From positions 78,058,627 to 78,122,626 of the forward strand of contig NC_077223.1 in assembly GCF_024763615.1 (NCBI RefSeq): a stretch of 64,000 nucleotides of DNA. Direction: 5' to 3'. The position numbers were made by a program, and so were the translations under genes. The notes beneath the pieces are model-generated. The model saw only the letters and a list, made by a program, of their open reading frames with translations. It did not search any database and was not told the DNA's origin. Below are positions 34,870-46,848 of the stretch, one piece after another. Numbering within the stretch: position 1 is the stretch's first letter; every line of letters starts with the position of its first letter. The stretch comes from Phlebotomus papatasi. Lineage: Eukaryota > Arthropoda > Insecta > Diptera > Psychodidae.

Positions 34870-36751
34870 TTAACTCTTTCGTCTGCTTTGGGACTCTGGG
34901 TACCCATGGAAAAAAGAATTTTTTTGTACTATTTAGAATCGATAAAATTCCGTTTCTTGTGGATAATTACAAATTATAAGGATGTCCAAATCTAGGATAT
35001 TTTTTGCAGGATCCTAATTAACTCCTGAGCTTAGATATTTTTGGTCAAAAATTGTGAATTTTCGATTTTCTGCTTCCTTGCAGATATTGTGACTTTTTTG
35101 ATATTTCTTGACTCGAATAAGGAAAAACCTCTCGGGGACAATAAGTATGATAACTAACAATTACAGATTACATAAATTCGAAAAATAATTTCTTTTTAAA
35201 TTTTCAAAAAACTTGTTCAAATTTTATGGGAACTCTCGTCCGCAAAAATCCCCGTCAAATAATTTCGTCAGATATCTTTAAGATTTCTGCAGAAAATATC
35301 TACACCTCTGCCGAAAATCTGCCGAGAAATCTGTAGATATTCCTACGAATTTTATTTGGGCTTGGGACAAAATTCGTCAGAATTTTTTGCAGATTTTCTG
35401 ACGAATCCTGATGCATACTCTGACGAATTATTGTAGATATTTTGCCGGTTTTCTGTAGATTTTTCTACATTCCAGACTTTCCAGACAGTTGTGCCAGAAA
35501 AGATGGAATATTTTTCACTGAAGTTTGCAAAATTCAATAGAGTTATTCTTGGTGATATCACAGTGTTTATATAAAATAAAGAATTCTGCAACGTCGTGTT
35601 ATAAGTAGAGAATAGAGAAGTGAAAACTTTAAGCAGAGTGTTTACCTAAATTTCGTGTTTTTGTATCATTCCATGGGTGATTTTTAAGAGATTAGTATTT
35701 TTGCTCGCATCTTTTTAGTTATCTAAAATGTGTACTCGGTAATGCTTGTTAAGCAGAGCATACCATTTTCTTTATAACTTCTACAGCTTCTTGATAAATC
35801 AACAATATTTTTGTGAAGTAGAGATGGTAAAATTTCAGAAATTTCACAGCAGTCGCCACCACCTACTTTAGGCGGAAATTCATGAAATTTCTTGAAATTT
35901 ACCAACTCTATTGTGAAGTTATGGAGGTTATGTAGATTTTCTAGGGAGAAATTCTGCCGAAAATCTGCAGATTTTCGGAAGAATTTCTGCCAAAAATCTG
36001 CAGATTTTCTATGCAGAAATTCTGCCGAAAATCTACAGATTTTCTCTGAATGTACTAGAATATACCGTTACAATTCAAAAAACCTCAGAGTAAAATCGGC
36101 AGGTAGAGCAATGATTTGACGCGGGTCTATAAGGTTATCCCGCCAATGTCCGCCATTTGCTTTTTGACACCAACCTTGCAAGAAAATTCCAAGCGGGAGC
36201 GAAATTTTTGCCAATATGGCCGATAATTTTGACATTTAACAGCGAGGGAGATTGTTTTCAGGAAAGTTTTTCCTATTCTTCCAGATTTTGGTTAATTCTG
36301 ATTGTCCAGGAAGTGTTTTTTTGGCTCTTGAGAAAGCTTAATGTGTCTGCAATAACATCGTGTTGAGAGAAATGTGTGTTAAAGTATTATTGTGTGAAAT
36401 ATTTTGAAGAATCTGTTGGCAAGCAGGAATTTGGTGTCTTCTTGACCACTTCCTGGACATCCCACAAGATACTGGTCAATAATTCTTCTGGTTTTAGTGA
36501 TCAACATTGTAAAGGAGTCATTTGACACGCAAAAGTAATCCACAAAATTGATATTATTGGCTTTTGAGAAATTGAAGTTTGTCTCCTTTTCGTTCTTTTG
36601 TGGACGATAGTACCCATGAGTTTTCCAATTTCCCAGAGGCGGAAAAAATTCTTTCTCTGCAAAAGTATCATATTAGACCACTAAGACTTACAATAAAGTG
36701 AGTTTTACTGAAATTCGTTCGCTGGATATGTTGTGGTCCGGAAAGAGTTAA
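34870..36751. mobile_element. Second TTAA-flanked element abutting the first
   Basis: It starts TTAACTCTTTCGTCTG, sharing its TTAA with the preceding element, and ends CGGAAAGAGTTAA. In place of the GGGTCATATATGACCC motif it has GGGTACCCA near the left end and GTACCCATGAG near the right. The interior has tandem CTGCCGAAAATCTGC words around 35290-36050. Confidence 0.55.
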
Positions 36752-37666
36752 AAGAAAATTCAATAATTCTTTGATATTGTCGTAGTTCGTCTAAAACAAA
36801 TTAATTGAATTATCTCGGCTACCGGGCAATCGATAAGATCAAGTTTTGGGGCAAAATTGTAGAGGAGATTCTGGTCTATATTCCACAATCATTTTTCTGA
36901 CAGTTCATTTACATCCTAGATAATTTTGATTTAAATAAAAAGTTCGGAATTTTTCAGAATTTGATTCCAAATTGCTGTTATCTCATCTTTAGTTTCAAAT
37001 CGAATTTGCATGCAATCCGAGTTTGCTTATGCAGGTTTCAGACTGGAGGTTTAGCCCAGTTTCCGAAGGTCTTATAAATCTAAATAGCAAGCAATTTTAT
37101 TGATTTTTTATAATTTTATAATTTTTTTTAATTAATAAGAAAAGGAATTAGAGGAACTAAGCCATATGGCTAAACCGGCTAAACCTCGGGTCTGAAGTCT
37201 GAAGCCCATATTACGTTAAGACTCTCACCTATAATAAGCTTATCTGGGCTTATCACTGATTTTTTCTGTGCATAAGAAACTTACCGTTGTCCTACCAAAC
37301 GTAAAAATATAATGCTTCTCTGAAGACTACAATCTCCTCTCAAATACTTATCTTCATCATTCCAACCAAGGCCAAGTTCACTTTTTTTTCCTTTATCGCT
37401 CTCCATGACTGGCAAGAAAAACAATGATTATGTAACCCGATTCCATAAGAAAAAATACCGTATTTATTGAAGAATGAATATTTATTGGCTTTCGATGCAC
37501 AAAATTTTTTCAAGCATTTATTTTTTTTCTTTTTAAGCTTTCCTAAATTGCAATTGTTTTTCTTTTTGCGGAAAATTGTGCCTTACATCAAGCCATTTAA
37601 TATTGTGAATACGATTAAATGCCATATACTTTAGGAAAGTGTTTAAAACAAACATATATATGGGGA

Positions 37667-37672
37667 TTTATT
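37667..37672 (-). promoter_or_regulatory. Poly(A) signal of alpha-spectrin
   Basis: Minus-strand AATAAA lies about 330 nt beyond the alpha-spectrin stop codon. More distal candidates exist near 37472 and 37516, so alternative 3' ends are possible. Confidence 0.45.
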
Positions 37673-37998
37673 TCTTATAAAATATAGAATTCTAACACAC
37701 ACTACGAAAATACGATGAAATTTTTGGGAAATGCAATCGAAGAAAAATAATAAGAAAAAAAAATTGACACTCACTTTTTGTGGCTTCTTCCTTCTTGATA
37801 AATTCAACATCGCACAATTTCATGTGCGATCGGACAGAAGGGTGAGTGGTTAAAGTTGCATTCCCAAGTGCAAAAAAATATATAATAATTTACCAAAAGA
37901 CAATTTTTAGCCCCAGAAGATTTTCTTTTTGGCGAGGCGGAAAAACTAGCGGCAGAGCAGGGATGTTTTTGCTGGTTTTTTGAAGTTTGGAAGCTCTT

Positions 37999-40900
37999 TT
38001 AATTCTGGAAGAGCGTCCTTGTGAAATCTATATAATCCAGGGCACCAGCTACTGCATGTCCGGACTTGGGATCAATGTAGGGCTTCATTCTGTTGACACA
38101 GTAATCAGCCATGTCCTTGGTGAGGTTCTGCAAAGTAATTTTTTTTAAAAAAAAAAGAGGATTTTAAGCAATAAATTTCAGAAAAAAATTCCCATAATTC
38201 CTTTCTTACGCAATAGAGTTCTTCCTTGGTGACATATGGTCTATCGGAAGCTGTAATAGCTCTAAAGGCATTCTCAATTTCCTCATAACTCTGAACATTC
38301 TCCGTCTCTTTGGATATCATGAAGGCAATGTATTCCTGCAGTGAAACATATCCATCCCTATTTGGATCCACTACACTCAAAATATCCTCAAATTCTGGAT
38401 CAGGTTGTCCCTCCTCCACCATCGGCAAATCATACCCCAGAGCCCTCAAGCACGACTTGAATTCCTGATGATTCAACTTGCCACTCTTGTCCTTGTCAAA
38501 GTGCTTGAACATCATGCTGAATTCCTTGAGTGAATCCTCAGACACTCCCGAATGATTGCGTGCCTGAATCTGTTGCTCCAAATTGTGCTGCATCCTCATG
38601 GACAACTGATCCAACTGATCCCATTGCTGTGCCAAACCCACAGTTGAGTGTTCCGTATAGCGATTGTCCAGGATCAGATGCTCCTCGAGCAGAGCACCCA
38701 ATTCCTCAATCTTCTTCAAGTCCACTCGACGAGCACGCACTTCAATAGCCTTCACACGCAATGCCTCCAATTGTTGCTCCAAAGATCCCGATCCTTCCAT
38801 CATTGAAGTCCTGCAAAATTGATTATTATTTTTTTTGTGGTTGATGTCCCCAAGAATAATGACCAAAATATTTATTTATTAGGAGAACTTGCACATCAGC
38901 ATTAGGATTTACTTTTTGCTTTTTGGTTAATAAACATCAATGTGAAATTAAATGCTGAAACAGGGACATTTTATAAAGTATAATTCCATAAAAGTTTAGG
39001 TTAGTAAAACAAGGTCTATGGCCCTTATTTTACTGCTCGAGTTCAAAGAGAGAGCAGTTATATAATCTACTTTTTTTCAACTTGTGACACGGCTAGAGAC
39101 CAAACGGTAAGAGATATCGACTTCCGGTCTTCGACGACCCTGCGCACCCATAGGTCAACATTAACTAGGACAGTCTTTTATTCCCCCATCCCCCTCTTAC
39201 CCCTTCAAAACCATGTTTTTTTGGTTTTTATCGAAAACCGCTCATACGATTTTTTTCATTTTCGAATATGTTTTAGAGGTACTCTCATCATTCACAAGTA
39301 GATCCTGAAAAATTTCGAAGATCTATTTGAAAAGCCAAAAAAGAGACATTCTTACTTGTTACTTTCTCAAGATAGTTGAACTATACATACTGTTCGAATT
39401 TCGAAGTGCTCGAGTGTCAAAATTTGATGGTCTTCTTGTCGTGAAGACCACACACAAAGCAACTACGTTTATTCTTTCTGTCCCATTATTTAATCATTCT
39501 ATAATCACTGAGTAATTCTTTTGCGAGCTTTTTCATTTCATAAATAAAGTGTTGATGCTCGAAGAATTCAAATTCAATTTCGAATTTTCATACTAAATTT
39601 TCGAACAAAGCGGGGAAAATTTATTTAATATCATACTAGAAAGCTGGCAAGAATTACTCAGTGATTTTGGAGTGATTAAATAATGGAACAAAAACAGTAA
39701 ATGTCGTTGTTCTGTTTTTTTCGTCACATCAATAATGTGAAGACCGACAGATTTTGACACTTGAGCACTTTGAAATTCGAACAGGATGCATCTTAGTCAA
39801 CTTGCGGAATTATCAAGAAGACCGTCTCTTTTTTTTTGCTATTCATCCTTGGACACATCTATGTTCGAAAACCATTTCAATATCAAATTTTCGAAGATCA
39901 AAGTTAAAATATTTTGGAGGGTATATTTTAGCTGGGATTCTTTACAATCTCAGTTTTGAGGTCCTAGGTGAAATTCGACCTCGTCAGATCGGGCCCAAGT
40001 TTTGGTTTTACACGTCTTGGCACCCATAGATCACGAATATTATATGCGCTAAAAACCGATTTTCGTAAACTTCTCATCCCATTCAACTGTACGTCATATA
40101 ACCATTTCTGGAGAGAGAACGGAGAGATATCGACAAGCGGTTTTCGGCAAAGGTTAAATATAAATGGGCCGCTAGAAGTAGATGATGTTAGATCCACCCC
40201 ACCTCTTCCTGCCGCCATTTCAGAACACCCCCAAATTTTGTTTTCTCAATAACTCAGACCCTATAGCATTGATCCATCTCAAATTCTAGTATGTTATATA
40301 GCTGGGCCTAAGAGCTTTCAATCAGTACCAAACTTAAGAGCCTCCGCACCCTTTACCCGAGCTATAAGGGGTCAAAAATTGAATTTTAAAATGGTCATAT
40401 CTCCGGTTTTAATTATCGGAATTTGAAAAATTTTGGTGTTTTGAAAAGCTCTCGTGGAGATCTCGAGATCTTTCTAATGATGGGTCCCATCCGTCTCTAC
40501 ACCAACCCACTGTACTTCGATCCTTACTACACTGGTGAGAGAAATCCGAAAAAGTCAAAATAACATTCCGGAAATGTTGATTTTACCCTGCAATATTGAT
40601 CCGAAATCGGTGTAAATATTACCCTTTTTAGGTGTATTATGGATTAAAGTTACCCTTTTTTCGTGTTGATTTTACCCTCAAAAGGTGTAAAATTAACACA
40701 AAAAATTTTGATATATTTTTACACCCGAAAAGTGTTAAATTTATGACGAAAAAAAGTTAATCGTATCCTCTTTTTTCTCAGTGTATATTCAAATGGACCG
40801 GACTCTATCTTTAATGTTTATTAACCCATTTCAATGAACTTTTTTTTCTTTTGTTGGCCTTCCCCACTCGGACTATTGAAAATAGAAAATGACCAGTGAT

Positions 40901-43900
40901 AGGCCCAGATAAGCTTATGGTAGCTGCACTGAGAAAAAAATGGGGGTGCGATTAATTTTTTTCCTCATAACTTTAACACTTTTAAGGTGTAAAAATATAT
41001 CAACATCTTTAATGTTAATTTTACATCTTTTTAAGGGTAAAATTAACATGAAAAAGGGTAACTTTAACCTCTAATACACCTAAAAAACATAATATTTACA
41101 CCGATTTCGGATCAATACTGTAGGGTAAAATAAACATTTCCGGAATGTTATTTTAACTTTTTCGGATTTCTCATAGTAGTGGTTCTCTTACCTAGACGCT
41201 AAGAATTGCACGGGATCTCAGTGAAACGAAACTGTACTTCGAAAAGCATTGTTGATGAATAAATTTATCTATCTATCTATCTATCTTTATTCCGCGATTC
41301 ATGCATTCCGAGTTGCACGCATTTCCAGATCACCTGTATATGAATAATGGGCCCTGTGGGCTATGAATAATGATCTTCTCAATCCGGGTAAATCTCAAGC
41401 ATTGTTAATCACAAGTGTGAGACACCGTTCTTATGCATTTCCTCTTTACCTCAATGGTGAGGTTATACCTTACGTCCATAAAGCCCAAAATCTTGGAATT
41501 ATTTTCAATGATTCTTTGGATTGGGACGACCATATTTCCTACATAAATAAAAGAGTTAACTTTTCCCTTTATACTTTATACCCTTAAACTTTAAGGCTTA
41601 AAGGCATCAATACTTCATTCCTCAAGATATTCGACTGCTATTAGTTCGTGCCCTGCTCCTTCCCCTTTTTTCCCATGGTGCTGAACTCTTTTTTTTTTCT
41701 TGTGAGGAATAGGGGATTTGATGTCAGTAAGTCCGCTTGCCATTGACGCGGCCCGTTTTTGGGGAAAACATGTGTAAATTTTATGTCTCGACACGATTAA
41801 TAATACGGACATCCCGATATTGCTGCCTCCATCTGGGCCAAACAGTTGTGCTGGCTCGGTTATGTGAACCGAATGCCATATGATAAAATACCCAAGAGTC
41901 TACTGAAAGCGAAACCGGAAGAAATTCGTTCTAGAGGACGCCCCCGAAGTTAGTAAATTCTTAAACTTATATTTCCCATTAGTTCAAAGTTATTAATTTT
42001 AAAAGATCTATAAAAAAAATTACACTCCCCAAGAAACTCCTATTTTTTTTAATCATTCTTGCTTAAAAAATATAATAAAATAGAATTTATAATATATTCA
42101 AGTAGAATGAAAAATATTTTAAAAGATTCTTTTGGGTCATTATTGCAGTTTGAATAGTTGCATAATAATTTACATTCTTGCAAATACTAAATTGTTAGAA
42201 GCATTCACTTCTCAGAAAAGTTATTGCACTGTTCAGCCTACAACACCAATCACATCGTCAAAATAATTTTGCAATGCATTCCCTAAATTGCAGAAAGTTA
42301 AATTTTTAGATGTGATTTATCCGCTCTAGTTAAACTCTAGGCTAGAGCGTGATTAGAGTGCGCTTTAGAGCATTAGACAAAGCTAATGATAAATTCACAG
42401 CAATTTTTCTCTCATTTTACCCATTATTATCCCAGCCGAGAATAATATATCTATAAAAAATGAATCATGGGACAAAGTATTTATAAAATGACAAGAATAA
42501 GGAAAAATTATATGGTAGAAAATAAAGACCGTACCTTGTTTCTGTGAGCCACTGATGGAACAAATTGGCATGCTTGGCAAATTCTTTGCGCAATTTGTCA
42601 TTTTCCTCCTGACGATGAGCCTCCTTGGCCAATTCACCGTCTCTCTCCTCAATAATCTTCTGCAAATTGCGCCAAGTATCCTCGAGAGCCTCCATTGTGA
42701 ACCATGTGTATGGATTTGGTCCCACATTGAAGCTCTTAATCTTCTGATCAAGAGCTGCTAGTGCCTTGAAGTCAGCTTCAGCTGATGACAGTGATGCTTG
42801 GAACTGAGCATGAGCCTCGCGGAGAGCCTTAATCTCCTCAATGGAATTGCATCGGACGGGATCTGTGAGATCTTCTTCAGCATTCTCAAACCACGAATTG
42901 AAGGCAGATGCTTTCTTGGCAAAAGTCAAGTACAGCTCCTCAATTTGCCTGAATTGATCTTGCATGGAGAGAAGGCGGAATTTGCGAGCATCAGATGCTT
43001 CACGCAACTTCTGCCAACGAGCCAAAACATCCTCATGGCGCTTAATAATTGATGGTGATTGTGCGTGATTGGCGCCAATCAGTTGATCTTTGAGAGCTGT
43101 TATATTGTGAATTCCCTCCTGCTCAAAAGCCGTAAGACCTTAAATTATAACATTTAATCATTTTATTACTTCCAAAGGCAAAGACAGGTGAAACGCAGGA
43201 TGATTTTTGCATCTGTGCCAAATTTCGGACAGCTGCTTTCAATATCGGACATTCAATTTCGAGACTTTTTTTAAAAAATTACTGAGAAGAGAAATAAAAG
43301 AATCTCGCCTCTACGAACTATAAACTAGATTTCGTAGAAAAAATTCTTGAGAGAGCTCCATAAAGACAAGGGCTGAAAAACTGTGTGTCCGATATAATAA
43401 CACACAAAACATTATCTTCAAATTTAATTTGAAATGAATTGAGATTAATTTTAGAGAAAACAAACATGATAAACTATTATTTTTTTTAAAAATAAAAAAA
43501 TAGTAACAAAAAAATAAAATTTGTATTAAAAAATTATTATACATTTGGAGAGAGCTTTGAGCATGTTATTCAATTATGTCCGAAATTTGGCGCAGTCCCC
43601 TACTTGGATAAGATCCACTCTCTTAAAAACTTTAGAATACGCCCTCACTGAAAACTACAGCTTAGTAAAACTCAAAAAGTTTTGAATATTACATGCTGAC
43701 CAAAAAAAATAATAAATAAAAAAAATAAACCTAAACTAGGTTTTCGAGGTATTCCAAGTAAATATTGACCACGCCCCCTATGTTATTTGATAACTGTCTT
43801 CATACTAAGACAAAATATTTTCCCTGGGTTATCATGGGTTATTCCCTGGGCAACATATGGTTAGCATACACAGAAAAAAATATATTTTTTTTTAATTGTT

Positions 43901-46807
43901 CGTAAATGTTTGTGAATTCCTATGAGGGAGTTACAAAATGCTCGTGAATCGTATAACTCACAAACAAGTTCGTAAAATTTTGTATTTTTTCACAAACATT
44001 GTTCGTAAAATGATCATTTGACGAACATTTTTTGTACCTTTACAAACATTTGTTCGTAAATTTTCGTAAACACACAAAAAAAATTTTCGTAAAATTTTGT
44101 CATTTGTTCGTATTTGTTGTCTGGCAAATCGTATAACCCACAAACAAGTTCGTAAAAGTTTGTACTTTTTTAACAAACATTGTTCGTAACATTATCACTT
44201 GACGAGCATTTTTTGTACTTTTACAGACAAATGTCGTAAATGTTCGTAGACAAACAAAAAAATGTTCGTAAAACTTTGTCATTTGTTCGTAAAATGTTCG
44301 TAAGGCAAACAAAAATTTACGAATAAATGTTTGTAAAAGTACAAAAAATGCTCGTCAAGTGATGATGTTACGAACAATGTTTGTGAAAAAAGTACAAACT
44401 TTTACGAACTTGTTTGTGGGTTATACGATTCACGAGAATCTCGCAACTCCCCCATAGGAATTCACAAACATTTACGAACAATTTTATAAAACATTTTTTT
44501 CTGTGTAACGAAATATTTATTTCGCAATTTCAAATAAATCGCGAAATATAATTTTGCGGTTGTCCGAATAAAACTATTGAATTTCGAAATTCAAAAAAAG
44601 CTGGATGGTTGTAGTAATTTATATAGAAATTGTGAGTAACTTCAAAATAGAACTGACATACTCTAAATGAAAAGGTTTGTCATTTTTTGTGAAAAGTTTG
44701 TCAAAAGGATGTTGTTTCATATAAAATATGAAAAATTATCAAATCGATCGAGTCTCGAATCAATTGATTGAGTCTCGTTAAATTTGTTAAAAAAATGTTC
44801 TGTCCATGAAAAAGAAAGTTTTGTAAAATCGAAGAATAAAAATTCGTTTGACAAACTTTTTACAGTTTTAAGCCACTTTACAAACCTTTTCTTTCAGAAT
44901 AGATTTCAATGATTTCATGCAAGAGCACTTTTAGTTAGACTCTCTCTCTCAATCGGGCAGTTGGGGCAAAATGTATCGATAGATTTGGGCGTAAAAATCA
45001 TTGTAAATTCTAGAAAAAGCGATCAATTATAAAGAATCACGATAAATCAAGGGAAACTACAGCGAATTTGAACAAATTTGCTTCATAATTAAACGTGAAA
45101 ATTGCCAACAAAATTTGTCGTCCGATTGAAAAAGAGCCGATTGAGCGAGAGTCTACTGTATAAGCTAAAAATGAACTGACTTGGAATTCGGCGACACTTC
45201 AGAAATGAACCTAGAATACTCTGAATGAAAAGGTTTGTCATTTTTTGTTAAAACTTTGCCAAAAGTCTATTCCACCATTGAAAAAAAGAAGTTTTGTAAA
45301 ATTCAAGAATAAAATTCTTTTGACAAACTTTGAGCTGGAATTGGGCGTGACTTTAAAATGAAACTGGCATTACGCTTAAAGGTTCGTCAGTTTTTGTTAA
45401 AAGTTTGTCACACGAATATTTTCCCACATGGAATATGAACAAATCTGTGACCAATTGGATTTGGTTGTATTTGTCAAAAGGGGCTGTTGCTGTTCTTCAA
45501 TTTAACAAAACTGTTTCGTTAGCCTCGTTTTGACAAACTTTTTGCAAAATCAAGTTAGCTACTTCACAAACTTTTCGTTCATAGTAAATTTTATTAGCAT
45601 TGTTATAAAGGGTCCCGGTCAAAATCCCGAAAGCGAAAATCCCGAATTCTTAAAAATGTCATAGCTACTCTCACGATTGCACCTGCGCTTGCTGGAGGCA
45701 AAGGGAAATCTTCTGTATCTTAGGAAATTATTCTAAACATTTTCTTCCATATAATTTCAGCACTTTCACAATTTTGAACATTTGGGATTTTGGCTTTCGG
45801 GATTTTGGCCTTGGATTTTGGCTGCCACCGGTTTTAAAATATCTAAAAGTGAGCGTGTCTTCTAAAGGGCGTGTCATCTTCAAATTCCCCGTAAACCTTG
45901 GAATTTCAATTACTCTTTTACTGTCTTTTTGCTCTCTTCAAATATCTTTGATCAATTGAATTTGAATTTGAATGTTGCGACCGTGTATTGAAAGGAGCAT
46001 TCTTTATCTTTTATTTCGGGATTTTTGGCCACGCCTACCATTTAAATGGCTATTGATTTTTCCTACTTACCAGCATCAAAGGTCTCCTGTTTTGTGAGCA
46101 GTGTCTGAACAGTGGATAAATCTCGTCCATATTCTTCGGATCTCACATAACTCTCCTTGTCGGCAATCCAACTTTCCACAACATCCGCCTTCCACATAAA
46201 CTGCAAGTACGCAGAATTGTCCAGGAGAGCTGCCTTGCGCCTTGTAGCCAAGCTCGACAGATTGTCCAGTTTATTTTTCAACTGAGCACATCTCTGCTTA
46301 ATGCTATCCTGATGGTGATTATTGTTGGCCACCAGTTTAGCACCATGCTCACAGATATCTGAGCATCTATCCCGATGGGCAGCAAAGTCCGTCTCGAAGG
46401 CATCGTGCTTCTTCAGTAATCCCTGAACAGCTGCCATGGAATCACCATAATCCTCAACGGACAGCAGTTGTTGCTTCTCCGTGATCCAGGCCTCCTCTTC
46501 CTCCACCTTGGCCAGGAATTGCTGATAGATGAGAGATTCATCGAGTTTCTGTCCACGCGTAGCTGCCAGACCTTTGAGTTCAGCCCAGGCTTGATTGAGT
46601 GCCTTGAGGCGTTGTTCAATTTCTGGTACTCCCAAATTCGAGACATCCATCAATTTCTCACCAGCCTCCTGAACAGCCTGAATTGCCGGCTCATGGGATG
46701 CCAATTCAGCCTCGAGACGCTTGTGCTTCTTCTTGAGATTTTGGACACCAGTCAAATCTCTGCCATAGTCGTCGCTGCCCACAAGAAGCTTCTTCTCCTT
46801 GATCCAA

Positions 46808-46848
<41 letters not shown>

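Larger units (their letters stand above)
32538..34873. mobile_element. TTAA-flanked element, copy with four nested insertions
   Basis: The termini and body match 5504-6459, including GGGTCA(T/C)ATATGACCC at 32674, 34499 and 34838. It is 2336 bp long because it holds elements at 32888-33121, 33143-33795, 33801-34129 and 34192-34321. Subtracting them leaves about 990 bp, close to the 956 bp of the uninterrupted copy. Confidence 0.8.
32144..37998. other. Interval between Fdh and alpha-spectrin, mostly TTAA-type elements
   Basis: After the Fdh 3' UTR, two abutting TTAA-flanked elements occupy 32538-36751. The rest, about 36755-37660, is AT-rich with no recognised gene; 37667-37998 is the alpha-spectrin 3' UTR. 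Confidence 0.6.
38811..42534 (-). other. Alpha-spectrin intron 3, transposon-filled
   Basis: This 3.7 kb intron contains a foldback element (39391-39784), two CACTGAG MITEs (40530-40783 and 40927-41179), a TCTA tandem run (about 41264-41288) and LINE fragments (41363-41953). No independent gene was seen. Confidence 0.6.
43139..46070 (-). other. Alpha-spectrin intron 2, transposon-filled
   Basis: It contains the GGACAGCTGC-type element (43214-43601), the 640 bp TTCGTAAA palindrome (43868-44506), CAGTAGACTC copy g (44932-45158) and a CCCGAAAGC foldback (45610-45830). The segment 45160-45600 repeats GTTTGTCA/TTTTTGTTAAAA words three times. Confidence 0.6.
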
